The position numbers and the translations under genes are program-made. Under the pieces are notes generated by a model, which saw only the letters and a program-made list of their open reading frames with translations, searched no databases and was not told the DNA's origin. This document shows, piece by piece, positions 1 to 6,685 of a stretch of 38,659 nt of DNA (within the stretch, counting starts at the first letter, position 1; each line of letters begins with the position of its first letter). Origin of the DNA: CAYPHY01 sp964410625. GTDB taxonomy: Bacteria > Chloroflexota > Anaerolineae > Promineifilales > Promineifilaceae. The stretch spans positions 1 through 38,659 of the forward strand of contig CAYPHY010000048.1 of assembly GCA_964410625.1 (NCBI GenBank), in the 5' to 3' direction.

Positions 1-55
1 CCTGCCACCTGCCACCTGCCACCTGCCACCTGCCACCTGCCACCTGCCACCTGCC
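1..55. repeat. heptamer tandem repeat (CCTGCCA)n
   Basis: About 7.9 perfect copies of the 7-base unit CCTGCCA run from the window edge to just before the hutI ribosome binding site, so the array probably continues outside the window. The same unit recurs at 19641-19680, where it lies beside the end of a serine hydrolase gene. I see no inverted complement here. It belongs with the degenerate 7/8-base intergenic repeats described elsewhere in this window. Confidence 0.95.
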
Positions 56-72
56 GTTAATAAGGAAAAGTT

Positions 73-1344
73 ATGCAGAACAATGACACACAAATTGATT
101 TATTAATTCATTCGGCCGCGCAGTTGTGTGTGGTTCCGGGGGAGGGGCCACAGCGCGGGGCGGCGTTAGGCACGCTGGGGATAATTGAAGATGGCGCGGT
201 GGCGGTTCGCGATGGGCTGGTGGTGGCAGTGGGGCAGACGGCCGAATTGCGTGCCTCCTTCCGCGCCGAGCAGATGATTGATGCGGGCGGCCGATGTGTC
301 GTCCCTGGCTTTGTTGACCCCCATACCCATCTTTCCTGGTTTGGCGACCGCGCTGGTGAGTTTGAGCAGCGGCTGGCAGGGGCGAGCTATATGGAGATTA
401 TGGCTGCCGGTGGAGGGATCATGTCCACTGTCCGCCAGACGCGGCAGGCGAGCCTGGAGGCGTTGGTCGAAGATAATTTGCCACGTCTGGCGCGGATGTT
501 GGCTTATGGCACAACCAGTGCCGAGGCGAAAACGGGGTATGGACTGGAGACCGCGGCCGAATTGAAGCAATTGGAAGCGATCAGGGCATTGGGCGAACGA
601 CAGCCCATCGAACTGACGCCTACGTTCCTACCGGCCCATGCTGTACCGGCGGAGTTTTCGGGCCAGACGGATGCGTATGTAGAGTTGGTGATTGGCGAGA
701 TGTTGCCTGCCGGGGCAACCTGGATGGGCGAGCGCGACATTGTGTTGTTTTGTGATGTCTTTTGCGAAGAAGGGGTCTTTGATCTGGCGCAGACGCGGCG
801 CATTTTGGAAGCGGCTGCTGCCCTCGGCTTTCGGCTCAAAGTCCATGCGGATGAGTTTGCCGGCTTGGGCGGGACGAAGCTGGCGGTGGAGTTGGGGGCG
901 GTGTCGGCCGATCATCTGGTGCAAACGCCGGATGAGGACATTGCTGCGTTGGGGCAGGGGGAAACCATCGCGGTTGGCCTGCCGGGGACGCCCTTTGGCC
1001 TGGCCCACCACGACTATACCCCGGCTAAGAAGATCCTGGCTGCTGGTGGCGCGTTGGCGTTGGCAACGGATTGCAATCCCGGTACGGCGTGGTGTGAATC
1101 TATGCAGATGGTGATCGCGCTCGCCTGCCGCTATATGGGGCTGACCCAGGCCCAGGCGTTGGCCGCCGCCACGCGCAATGCTGCCTATGCCATCGGCCGA
1201 GGTGCGGAAGTTGGCAGCCTGGAACCAGGGAAGCAAGCCGACCTGCTCATCCTTGATGTTCCCGATTACCGCTTTCTCGGTTATCGTTTTGGGACAAATC
1301 TGGTGCGGACGGTGGTGAAGCGGGGGAGAGTGGTTAGTGGTTAG
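73..1344 (+). CDS. hutI: imidazolonepropionase
   Basis: Amidohydrolase-superfamily enzyme that hydrolyses 4-imidazolone-5-propionate to N-formimino-L-glutamate, the third step of histidine degradation in the cytoplasm. The 423 residues match the usual length of about 400-420. The metal-binding HTH lies at residues 84-86 (VDPHTHLSWFGDR), followed by the glycine-rich stretch at 112-116, KTGYG near 153-157, VHADEF with His258, SADH with His281, and ATDCNPG with Asp333. These fit HutI better than other amidohydrolases. The start is set by AGGAAAAG three bases upstream of ATG. No other hut gene lies downstream; upstream genes may be outside the window. The stop codon TAG lies inside a GGTTAGT heptamer repeat, so the last residues (VVSG) are encoded by repeat DNA. 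Confidence 0.95.
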   Translation: MQNNDTQIDLLIHSAAQLCVVPGEGPQRGAALGTLGIIEDGAVAVRDGLVVAVGQTAELRASFRAEQMIDAGGRCVVPGFVDPHTHLSWFGDRAGEFEQRLAGASYMEIMAAGGGIMSTVRQTRQASLEALVEDNLPRLARMLAYGTTSAEAKTGYGLETAAELKQLEAIRALGERQPIELTPTFLPAHAVPAEFSGQTDAYVELVIGEMLPAGATWMGERDIVLFCDVFCEEGVFDLAQTRRILEAAAALGFRLKVHADEFAGLGGTKLAVELGAVSADHLVQTPDEDIAALGQGETIAVGLPGTPFGLAHHDYTPAKKILAAGGALALATDCNPGTAWCESMQMVIALACRYMGLTQAQALAAATRNAAYAIGRGAEVGSLEPGKQADLLILDVPDYRFLGYRFGTNLVRTVVKRGRVVSG

Positions 1345-1500
1345 TGGTGGTGGCGAGTGTGAGGGGGTGGTGAAAAAGGGGAAGTATTGTTAAGCGGCAG
1401 CGGCCGACCATTGTATAGTATATGGTGTGGTCTGTTGTGGTCTGTGGTCTATGGTAGTGGCAGATGGTGTACCGTTTACCGATAACCGATAACCGAGATT
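1322..1500. repeat. degenerate heptamer repeats after hutI
   Basis: The tail of hutI and the following spacer hold degenerate 7-base units: GGTTAGT copies around the hutI stop, then TGGTCTG/TGGTCTA units near 1427-1455, then ACCGTTT, ACCGATA, ACCGATA at about 1470-1493. The units are related in style, though not in sequence, to the other intergenic repeats. No clear promoter or rho-independent terminator is visible. A short ORF with a GAGATTAGATGTA leader begins at 1508. Confidence 0.6.
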
Positions 1501-1507
1501 AGATGTA

Positions 1508-1681
1508 ATGGATTTAGCAGCAATTGACTTTACGAGATTAATTATTCTGATTATCGCCGTGGCGGCCGTTTTGTTGCTGTTGCGGGTGGCGCTGCGGCTG
1601 ACCGCTTCATTGTTGCGCCTGGGCTGCCTGATTGGTATCTTCATTGTAGTAGCCTATGTAGTTATCACTGTGCTGCAATGA
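1508..1681 (+). CDS. small two-helix membrane protein (57 aa)
   Basis: A 57-residue ORF, ATG to TGA, almost wholly hydrophobic. It begins MDLAAIDFTRL, has one membrane segment at about residues 11-25, a short basic/amphipathic stretch (RVALR...R), and a second membrane segment at about 39-56. The TGA overlaps the ATG of the downstream foldase gene (ATGA at 1678-1681), which indicates translational coupling. No conserved domain is recognised. The overlap, the lack of internal stops and the clean membrane topology argue that it is real. It may help target or anchor the following lipoprotein, but that is conjecture. Confidence 0.6.
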   Translation: MDLAAIDFTRLIILIIAVAAVLLLLRVALRLTASLLRLGCLIGIFIVVAYVVITVLQ

Positions 1682-2826
1682 CAGAATTGCGTTTAGGAAT
1701 TTTATTCATGGTGGGGAATCAATCAACACGACAATATCGCTTTTTGATGGGTAAGGCAGGCCGCTTGCTGCTCATCGCTCTGCTGCTATTGGCGGCCGCT
1801 TGCCGCCAGGATGACCCTTCTCCAACAGAGAACGGTGAGAACGGAACGGGCAACGCGACCACAACGGCCGACAACCCACCTTCCGCTCAAGATACAGCGG
1901 CGGTTGCTACCGAGATTCCATCGCCGACGGCCGTTCCCCCCACGCCAACCCCATCAGAGCCATTGGCCGCGCTGGTCAACGGCCAGCCCATCTTCCTGGC
2001 TGATTATGAGCGCGAACTGGCACGTTATGAACAGGCGCAAGCGGGAGTGGGCGCGGATGTGGCGGATAATGGTGATGCAGAAGCAGCCCCACCGGCGGAA
2101 GGGGAGGGAGAGGTGACAGGTGTTGTGCCACAGGCCGAAGCGACGCCGGAACCCGACTACCGCATTCAGGTGTTGGATGCGTTGATTGAGCGAGAATTGA
2201 TCCAACAAGCGGCGACGGCCGCCGGTGTGGTGGTTGACGCAGCGGCCGTAGATAATCGCATCGAGGAGCTTCGCGCTTCGACGGGCGGGGCGATGAACTT
2301 CGATGCCTGGCTAGAGGCCAATCTCTACACCGCGGAGGAGTTTCATCAGGTGTTGGCGGCGGAGATGGTGACGGAACGGATGGTCAATGTGGTGACGGCG
2401 GCCGTGCCGGAGACGATTGAGCAAGTCCGCGCCCGTTATATTCAGGTCAACGACCTCGCCCTGGCGCAGGACCTACTTAATCGTATTCGCAACGGTGATG
2501 ATTTCGCCTTCCTGGCCCAACAAAATTCGCTGGATCGCGTGACCGGCGCGAACGGTGGCGACCTGGGCTACTTTGCCCCCGGTTCGTTGTTGGTGGGCGA
2601 GGTGGAAGCGGCCGCGTTTGCCCTCCAGCCGGGGGAGACGAGCGAGGTGATCACAGCCACGAATCCCGACGGCTTGCCAACTTATTACATTGTGCAAGTG
2701 ACGGAGCGCGACCCCAACCGCGTGATGACGGCCGATATGCGCTATGCCATGTTGCAACAGACCTTTGAGGCATGGCTAGACCAACTGTGGAGCCAGGCGA
2801 CCATCGAGCGATTTGTAACGCCGTAA
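1678..2826 (+). CDS. parvulin-type peptidyl-prolyl isomerase, lipoprotein (PrsA/SurA-like)
   Basis: Extracytoplasmic folding factor that catalyses cis-trans isomerisation at prolines. A signal sequence with lipobox LAAAC puts the lipidated cysteine at residue 42 of this reading. A Thr/Pro-rich linker follows (about 45-95). A SurA-N-like region contains ALVNGQPIFLADYERE and LIERELIQQAA, and a parvulin domain covers about 245-345 (GGDLGYFAPG, EVEAAAFAL, YYIVQVTER). Three starts are possible: 1678 overlaps the upstream stop, 1708 has TTAGGAA before it, and 1747 gives the most canonical signal peptide (MGKAGRLLLIAL, Cys at residue 19). An acidic insertion, rich in Ala/Glu, lies at about 123-160 within the N-terminal part. 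Confidence 0.85.
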   Translation: MTELRLGILFMVGNQSTRQYRFLMGKAGRLLLIALLLLAAACRQDDPSPTENGENGTGNATTTADNPPSAQDTAAVATEIPSPTAVPPTPTPSEPLAALVNGQPIFLADYERELARYEQAQAGVGADVADNGDAEAAPPAEGEGEVTGVVPQAEATPEPDYRIQVLDALIERELIQQAATAAGVVVDAAAVDNRIEELRASTGGAMNFDAWLEANLYTAEEFHQVLAAEMVTERMVNVVTAAVPETIEQVRARYIQVNDLALAQDLLNRIRNGDDFAFLAQQNSLDRVTGANGGDLGYFAPGSLLVGEVEAAAFALQPGETSEVITATNPDGLPTYYIVQVTERDPNRVMTADMRYAMLQQTFEAWLDQLWSQATIERFVTP

Positions 2827-2830
2827 TCGC

Positions 2831-3421
2831 TCAATCTTGCAATCTCTCGCTCTCTGCTTCTTTCTCCACCCGCCAATAAATCCCCTTTTCGCGCTTTACC
2901 AAACCTTCTTCCACCAGATAACGTCGCCAGGTGGCGTGATCGGGGTGGTATTGGTGGAGCAGTTCGTTAAACTCCTTTTCGCTGTAGCGTACATCTGGCT
3001 CAATTTGTTGTGCCAACCAGTGGAGAACAACGTTGCGTTTTTTCCATTGCGCGGGATCATCTTTGATGCGGCCGTTGTGCACAAACGCTTGCAACACCTT
3101 GTCCTCCCAGGTGCGGTTGCGCGGATCATCCACCAGGGTCGCCAAATTGGAGTGGGAGAGCACATCCTTGCTCATCCGTTCCAACGCCTTAGGGTCCAGC
3201 TTGTAGTAGCGTACATTGCCATCGGCACGCACCGTCACTAGTCCAAGCTCCTTCATCGTTGCCAGGTGGTGGGAGACGGTTGGTTCTCGCAGCTCGACCA
3301 GTTGCGCCAGCTCGCCCACGCTCCGTTCCCCATTTGCCAGATGCCCCAGCAGCTTGAGGCGACTTTCGTTGGCTAATACCTTAAAAAATTGTAGTAGTGA
3401 GTCGAATTGTTCTTGTTCCAT
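2831..3421 (-). CDS. ArsR-family regulator with C-terminal DUF2087 domain
   Basis: DNA-binding repressor of 196 residues. The N-terminal winged helix (about 1-85) shows LANESRLKLLGHL, the recognition helix region VELREPTVSHHLATMKELGLV, and the wing RADGNVRYYKL. There is no cysteine metal site. The C-terminal part (about 115-185: WKKRNVVLHWLAQQI, YSEKEFNELL, WRRYLVEEGLVKRE, YWRV) matches the DUF2087 pattern found fused to such helices. It converges on the foldase gene with only 4 bases between stops. Four TCTA-type palindromes with 16-base phasing lie directly upstream and probably are its own operators. The ligand is unknown. Confidence 0.85.
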   Translation of the reverse strand: MEQEQFDSLLQFFKVLANESRLKLLGHLANGERSVGELAQLVELREPTVSHHLATMKELGLVTVRADGNVRYYKLDPKALERMSKDVLSHSNLATLVDDPRNRTWEDKVLQAFVHNGRIKDDPAQWKKRNVVLHWLAQQIEPDVRYSEKEFNELLHQYHPDHATWRRYLVEEGLVKREKGIYWRVEKEAESERLQD

Positions 3422-3422
3422 C

Positions 3423-3480
3423 TCTGTTTAGATCGCCTTCTATATAGATTTATATCTAATTAGAAGTGTATCTAAATAGA
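3423..3480. promoter_or_regulatory. four 16-bp-phased TCTnnnTAGA operator boxes
   Basis: Four 10-base near-palindromes begin at exactly 16-base intervals: TCTGTTTAGA (3423-3432), TCTATATAGA (3439-3448), TCTAATTAGA (3455-3464) and TCTAAATAGA (3471-3480). They fill the space between the ArsR/DUF2087 start codon (3421) and the divergent gene. The second and third are perfect palindromes. The tract is AT-rich and should also hold the minus-strand promoter. Cooperative binding by the adjacent regulator is inferred. Confidence 0.8.
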
Positions 3481-3534
3481 TTCTTTTTATCAAGCCCGAT
3501 GAAAAGCGTTTCTTTTCATGTTAGAATCAGGGCC

Positions 3535-4260
3535 ATGAGTGATCTTCCCTCTGCCCAACACGCTGCCCGACTAATAGAGCAACTACGACGCGGCGGCCCC
3601 GGCCGCCACCGCCGTGTGGCCGGGCGTGACCTTTCGCCGGAGATGAAGCTTTTGCGGAGCTGGCAAGCGCAACGATTGGCGCAAACCCGTGCCGACTTCC
3701 TGGAGAGTCCGCGCTACCGGGCGGCGGCGCAATTCTTTCTCAGCGACATCTATGCCCCGCGTGACTTCAGCCAGCGCAATCAGGATATTGAGCGCATGTA
3801 CCAGTCTATGCTGAAGATTTTGCCGGAACGGGTACTGCACACATTGCGCGTGGTTGTGGAGTTGCATTATTTCACCGATGAGCTGGATGAGTTGCTCCTG
3901 GATGTATTGCTCAATGAGGTGGGCATGAAGGATACGCTCACGGCCGAACAGTATGCCGAAGCCTATCGCCTCTGCGATAATTATGATGACCGGGCGAAGC
4001 AAATCGCGATGATAGTGGAGGTCGGAGATGGCGTTGACCGGCTGGTGCGCCTGCCACTGATCGGCATGACAGTGCGACTGGCACGCCGTCCGGCGCGAAT
4101 GGCGGGTTGGCATGAGCTACAAGACTTTCTGGAAAGGGGCTTTGCCGCTTTTAAGCAGATGGGGGGCGCGGCCGAGTTTCTAAATACCGTTCAACAACGC
4201 GAGATGCAAATCCTCGACCGCATCTTCGCCGGACATCCCGAACCCTTTGCACTGAGATGA
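3535..4260 (+). CDS. conserved helical protein of unknown function
   Basis: A soluble protein of 241 residues, mostly helical. I recognise no named domain. Visible features are an Arg-rich N-terminal stretch (RRGGPGRHRRVAGRD), a motif FFLSDIYAPRDFSQRNQDIERMY, an acidic helix with HYFTDELDELLLDVLL, a second acidic helix and a C-terminal QQREMQILDRIFAG. The start at 3535 is preferred over GTG 3466 or ATG 3499, because the former two would overlap or abut the operator array and a TAGAAT box lies 7 bases before ATG 3535. Its TGA overlaps the ATG of the epimerase (ATGA at 4257), so the two are translationally coupled and probably act in one process, possibly surface sugar metabolism. Confidence 0.7.
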   Translation: MSDLPSAQHAARLIEQLRRGGPGRHRRVAGRDLSPEMKLLRSWQAQRLAQTRADFLESPRYRAAAQFFLSDIYAPRDFSQRNQDIERMYQSMLKILPERVLHTLRVVVELHYFTDELDELLLDVLLNEVGMKDTLTAEQYAEAYRLCDNYDDRAKQIAMIVEVGDGVDRLVRLPLIGMTVRLARRPARMAGWHELQDFLERGFAAFKQMGGAAEFLNTVQQREMQILDRIFAGHPEPFALR

Positions 4261-5192
4261 GATTTCTTGTTACCGGCGGAGCCGGATTCCTGGGGGCGAC
4301 GTTGGCTAACCGGTTGGCAGCCGATGGTCACGATGTTCATGTGTTGGACGACCTGAGCAACGGCCGCCGCGACCGCCTTGCCCCGGCCATCCGCTTCACC
4401 GAGGGGGATGTAGACAATATCCCGCTACTCTGGTCTTTGCTGCAAGCGGTGGATTGTGTCTACCATCTGGCTGCTCGTGTAGCCGTCCCCCAATCCATTC
4501 TCCATCCCCGCGAATATAACCGCGTGAATGTCGGCGGGACGGTCAGCTTGATGGAGGCGATGCGCGATACGGGCGTGCGGCGCGTCGTGTTTACCTCGTC
4601 TGGCGCGGTCTACGGCCACCAGGAACGCCAGCCCGTTCGTGAACAAGACATGCCGAAGCCGGACAGTCCTTATGCTGTCAGTAAGTGGGCGGCCGAGCAA
4701 TATATCCACACCATTGGCGAACTATGGGGGATTGAGACCGTCGCGCTGCGTATCTTTAATGCCTATGGCCCCGGCCAAAGCTTGCCCGTTTCCCACGCTC
4801 CGGTGATTCCGCGCTTTCTGCAACAGGTGCTGACGGGGGGGTCTTTGATCATCTTTGGCAACGGCCGCCAGACCCGCGATTTTGTCTATGTAGATGACGT
4901 GGTGGAGGCATTGGGCCGGGCAGCCACCGCGCAAAATATCAACCGCCAGGTGATCAATATCGGCAGTGGTCATGGAACGACCGTTCAAAATTTGGTCCAG
5001 CTCGTGGAACAGGTGAGTGGCAAGCGGGCAAACGTCATCCACAATAGCCAAAAGCCAGGGGGGGTGCAGTCGCTGGCGGCCGACATCTCCCGCGCTCGCC
5101 AACTGCTCAACTTCCAGCCCCAGACTGATCTACTGACGGGCCTACGCCTGACGCTTACCCAAGACGAACGGTTTGTGAGGATGGGGGGGTGA
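4257..5192 (+). CDS. NAD-dependent nucleotide-sugar epimerase/dehydratase (extended SDR)
   Basis: Short-chain dehydrogenase of the UDP-glucose 4-epimerase type, 311 residues. The NAD-binding loop TGGAGFLG is at residues 6-13, the acidic end of beta-2 at DDLSNG (31-36), DVDN at 51-54, the catalytic Ser region SSGAVYG at 114-120, and YxxxK at Tyr139/Lys143 (YAVSK). FNAYGPGQ and RDFVYVDDVV further support epimerase/dehydratase assignment. The substrate cannot be read from sequence. It is coupled by a 4-base overlap to the unknown gene before it. Its stop TGA lies within a GTGACAAG octamer array that continues to the convergent PAP2 gene. Confidence 0.9.
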   Translation: MRFLVTGGAGFLGATLANRLAADGHDVHVLDDLSNGRRDRLAPAIRFTEGDVDNIPLLWSLLQAVDCVYHLAARVAVPQSILHPREYNRVNVGGTVSLMEAMRDTGVRRVVFTSSGAVYGHQERQPVREQDMPKPDSPYAVSKWAAEQYIHTIGELWGIETVALRIFNAYGPGQSLPVSHAPVIPRFLQQVLTGGSLIIFGNGRQTRDFVYVDDVVEALGRAATAQNINRQVINIGSGHGTTVQNLVQLVEQVSGKRANVIHNSQKPGGVQSLAADISRARQLLNFQPQTDLLTGLRLTLTQDERFVRMGG

Positions 5193-5303
5193 CAGGGTGA
5201 CAAGGTGATTGTAAATGGGTGAGCTTCTATCCGTCAACTTTTGCCTCACCACCCCATCACCCTTTCACCTTGTCACCCCTTCACCCTGTCATCTTGTCAT
5301 ATC
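5188..5303. repeat. octamer repeats with inverted complement, between convergent genes
   Basis: The left arm holds GTGACAGG, GTGACAAG and GTGATTG. The right arm holds CACCCCAT, CACCCTTT, CACCTTGT, CACCCCTT, CACCCTGT, CATCTTGT units. The arms are complementary and could form a hairpin in either direction. The stop codons of both flanking convergent genes (TGA at 5190-5192; TGA of the minus-strand gene at 5297-5299) fall inside the repeat units. It may serve as a bidirectional terminator. Confidence 0.8.
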
Positions 5304-6286
5304 TTCATACTAATCTCCGGCTGGGGGTCGGCCGAAGCGAGGCGCAGACGCACAAAGAGCATGGGGGCGTGATAGGCGATCCATAAGGTGAGCAGTAGGT
5401 AGCGGATAATTCGTAAGGGGACGGCCAGCCAGAGGGGATCATCGGGGAAGATAGCGTCCAGCCCCGCCCACAACCCAACGGCCACGATTATGCCCAACAC
5501 AAAGCGCAACGCTCGTTGCCAGAGCGGGCCTGTTGAGTGGAAGCGAACGCGGCTGGCCTCCAGCGCGACGCCGATGCCAAACCCCCACAATGCGCCAACG
5601 GCCGTCGCTATGGAATCCACCATCTCCCGTTCCGCCCGTGGGATTTCTGTTGCCCAGGGAAGGGATGTATCCGGCTCGCCAACGAGCAGACGCACGACTA
5701 TATAGAGTGCGCCAATGAGCAGGGGAACAAGGACGGCCGCCAATAGCTTTTGGCCGAGGATACGCTTGCTAAACGCCTCCGCCAGATACCACCAAAAACC
5801 GGCGGCGGCGGCCAATAGCAAAAAACCCAACAGATAGCCACCGAGGACATCGGATAGAAAGTGGACGCCCAAATAGGCGCGGCTGGCCCCCATGATCAAG
5901 ATCATCAGGAAGGCCAACACCCATACCCAACGACGGCGAATCCAGGCGGCCGTAAAGGGATAGAGCGCGGCCGCGGCCTGGGCGTGGTTGCTGGGCATTC
6001 CATACTCCTCCTGAGAGGAGAGGCCAACGGATGGGTCAATCCAATACGGCCGTGGCCCGCGAAATGCTTGTTTGGCGATGGCGTTGAAGGCGACACTCAC
6101 TAAGAATAAATAGCCCAATTGTTTGCCAAAGGGTTTGTTAATGCACCAATAGATCAGCGGCATTGCCAGGAGATAAAACTCCTCCTGTCCCAGTGCCGAG
6201 ACAAAGGAAAAAAAGCCTACTAGTTGCGGATAGCTCTCCTGGAACAGGCGTATTAGCGCCAGTTCCATCTCATGTAATGATTCCAT
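5297..6286 (-). CDS. PAP2-family membrane phosphatase
   Basis: Polytopic membrane phosphatase of 329 residues, probably acting on a lipid phosphate such as phosphatidic acid or undecaprenyl pyrophosphate. The three PAP2 motifs are present: KQAFRGPRP, PSNHAQ (the usual PSGH with Asn for Gly), and SRAYLGVHFLSDVLGG, which supplies the catalytic His/Asp. At least seven hydrophobic segments can be counted, with an extra C-terminal membrane block beyond the core. The start at 6286 is chosen because AGAGGA lies 6 bases upstream; the longer reading to 6484 runs into promoter DNA and low-complexity repeats. Confidence 0.88.
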   Translation of the reverse strand: MESLHEMELALIRLFQESYPQLVGFFSFVSALGQEEFYLLAMPLIYWCINKPFGKQLGYLFLVSVAFNAIAKQAFRGPRPYWIDPSVGLSSQEEYGMPSNHAQAAAALYPFTAAWIRRRWVWVLAFLMILIMGASRAYLGVHFLSDVLGGYLLGFLLLAAAAGFWWYLAEAFSKRILGQKLLAAVLVPLLIGALYIVVRLLVGEPDTSLPWATEIPRAEREMVDSIATAVGALWGFGIGVALEASRVRFHSTGPLWQRALRFVLGIIVAVGLWAGLDAIFPDDPLWLAVPLRIIRYLLLTLWIAYHAPMLFVRLRLASADPQPEISMKI

Positions 6287-6309
6287 ATTTTGTCCTCTTC
6301 CCGGAGAAA

Positions 6310-6337
6310 ATTGTAACCTACGTTGCCAGGGTAACAA
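6310..6337 (-). promoter_or_regulatory. putative promoter of the PAP2 gene
   Basis: Read on the minus strand, TTGTTA (6337-6332) and TACAAT (6315-6310) are separated by 16 bases, about 24 bases upstream of the chosen ATG. The -35 box matches four of six consensus positions and the -10 box five of six. Confidence 0.45.
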
Positions 6338-6385
6338 GAAAAAGTGAGATAATCCTATGTCCAGGTAGGGACAGGTATGCGGGTA

Positions 6386-6422
6386 GGTTTTGGCAGGTGT
6401 TGGGAGGTGTTGGGGGGAGTTT
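6386..6422. repeat. short decamer tandem repeat
   Basis: Three degenerate 10-base units (TTGGCAGGTG, TTGGGAGGTG, TTGGGGGGAG) lie between the divergent PAP2 and nusA promoters. The period is 10 rather than the 7 or 8 seen elsewhere. No function is apparent. Confidence 0.6.
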
Positions 6423-6473
6423 TGTAGGTTTGCCAAACCGTAAGCTCCAGTTTGCCAAAGCGGGCTACAACAT

Positions 6474-6502
6474 TTGCAAATCATGACCCCCCATGCTATA
6501 AT
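6474..6502 (+). promoter_or_regulatory. nusA operon promoter
   Basis: TTGCAA (6474-6479) and a perfect TATAAT (6497-6502) are separated by 17 bases. Transcription should begin near 6509, giving a leader of about 177 bases before nusA. Confidence 0.75.
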
Positions 6503-6540
6503 GCTTATATCTTATAGCTTCTGAGGAAGTCTTTGGCGGA

Positions 6541-6567
6541 AAAGTGGGCGGAACCCACTTTTTTTGT
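6541..6567 (+). terminator. leader hairpin with T-tract (attenuator-like)
   Basis: AAAGTGGG (6541-6548) and CCCACTTT (6554-6561) pair perfectly around a 5-base loop and run into TTTTTTTGTTTG. It sits about 30-60 bases after the predicted start of the nusA transcript, so it is an intrinsic terminator inside the leader. A similar short GTGGG/CCCAC hairpin precedes the rimP-nusA operon in other bacteria, and NusA is known to adjust its own operon by termination. Autoregulation here is inferred. Confidence 0.75.
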
Positions 6568-6583
6568 TTGTTAAACAGTAGAA

Positions 6584-6660
6584 TTTGCACTGCAACAAAT
6601 GGTAGCAAGCAATGGAATTACTCAATAAATTGAGTACAATCCATATCCATTCGTTGCAAA
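6584..6660 (+). promoter_or_regulatory. structured nusA leader region
   Basis: Nested inverted repeats follow the attenuator: TGCAACAAATGG (6591-6602) pairs with CCATTCGTTGCA (6647-6658) with one mismatch, and inside it TACTCAAT/ATTGAGTA (6619-6636) closes on a 2-base loop. The fold would place a long hairpin just before the nusA ribosome binding site. It matches no riboswitch family I know. Confidence 0.55.
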
Positions 6661-6685
6661 ATATGGAAGGGTCAAACAGGGTCAC

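Noticed and set aside
1..55. CRISPR-like array
   Set aside because: The repeats are 7 bases with no spacers, and no cas genes are near.
628..1236. 202-codon reading frame on the minus strand inside hutI
   Set aside because: It lies wholly opposite a well-supported gene, has no family similarity and shows Arg/Pro/Gln-rich shadow composition.
6584..6660. Riboswitch before nusA
   Set aside because: No conserved core of a known class (cobalamin, TPP, SAM, glycine, c-di-AMP and others) is visible; a structured leader is the safer description.
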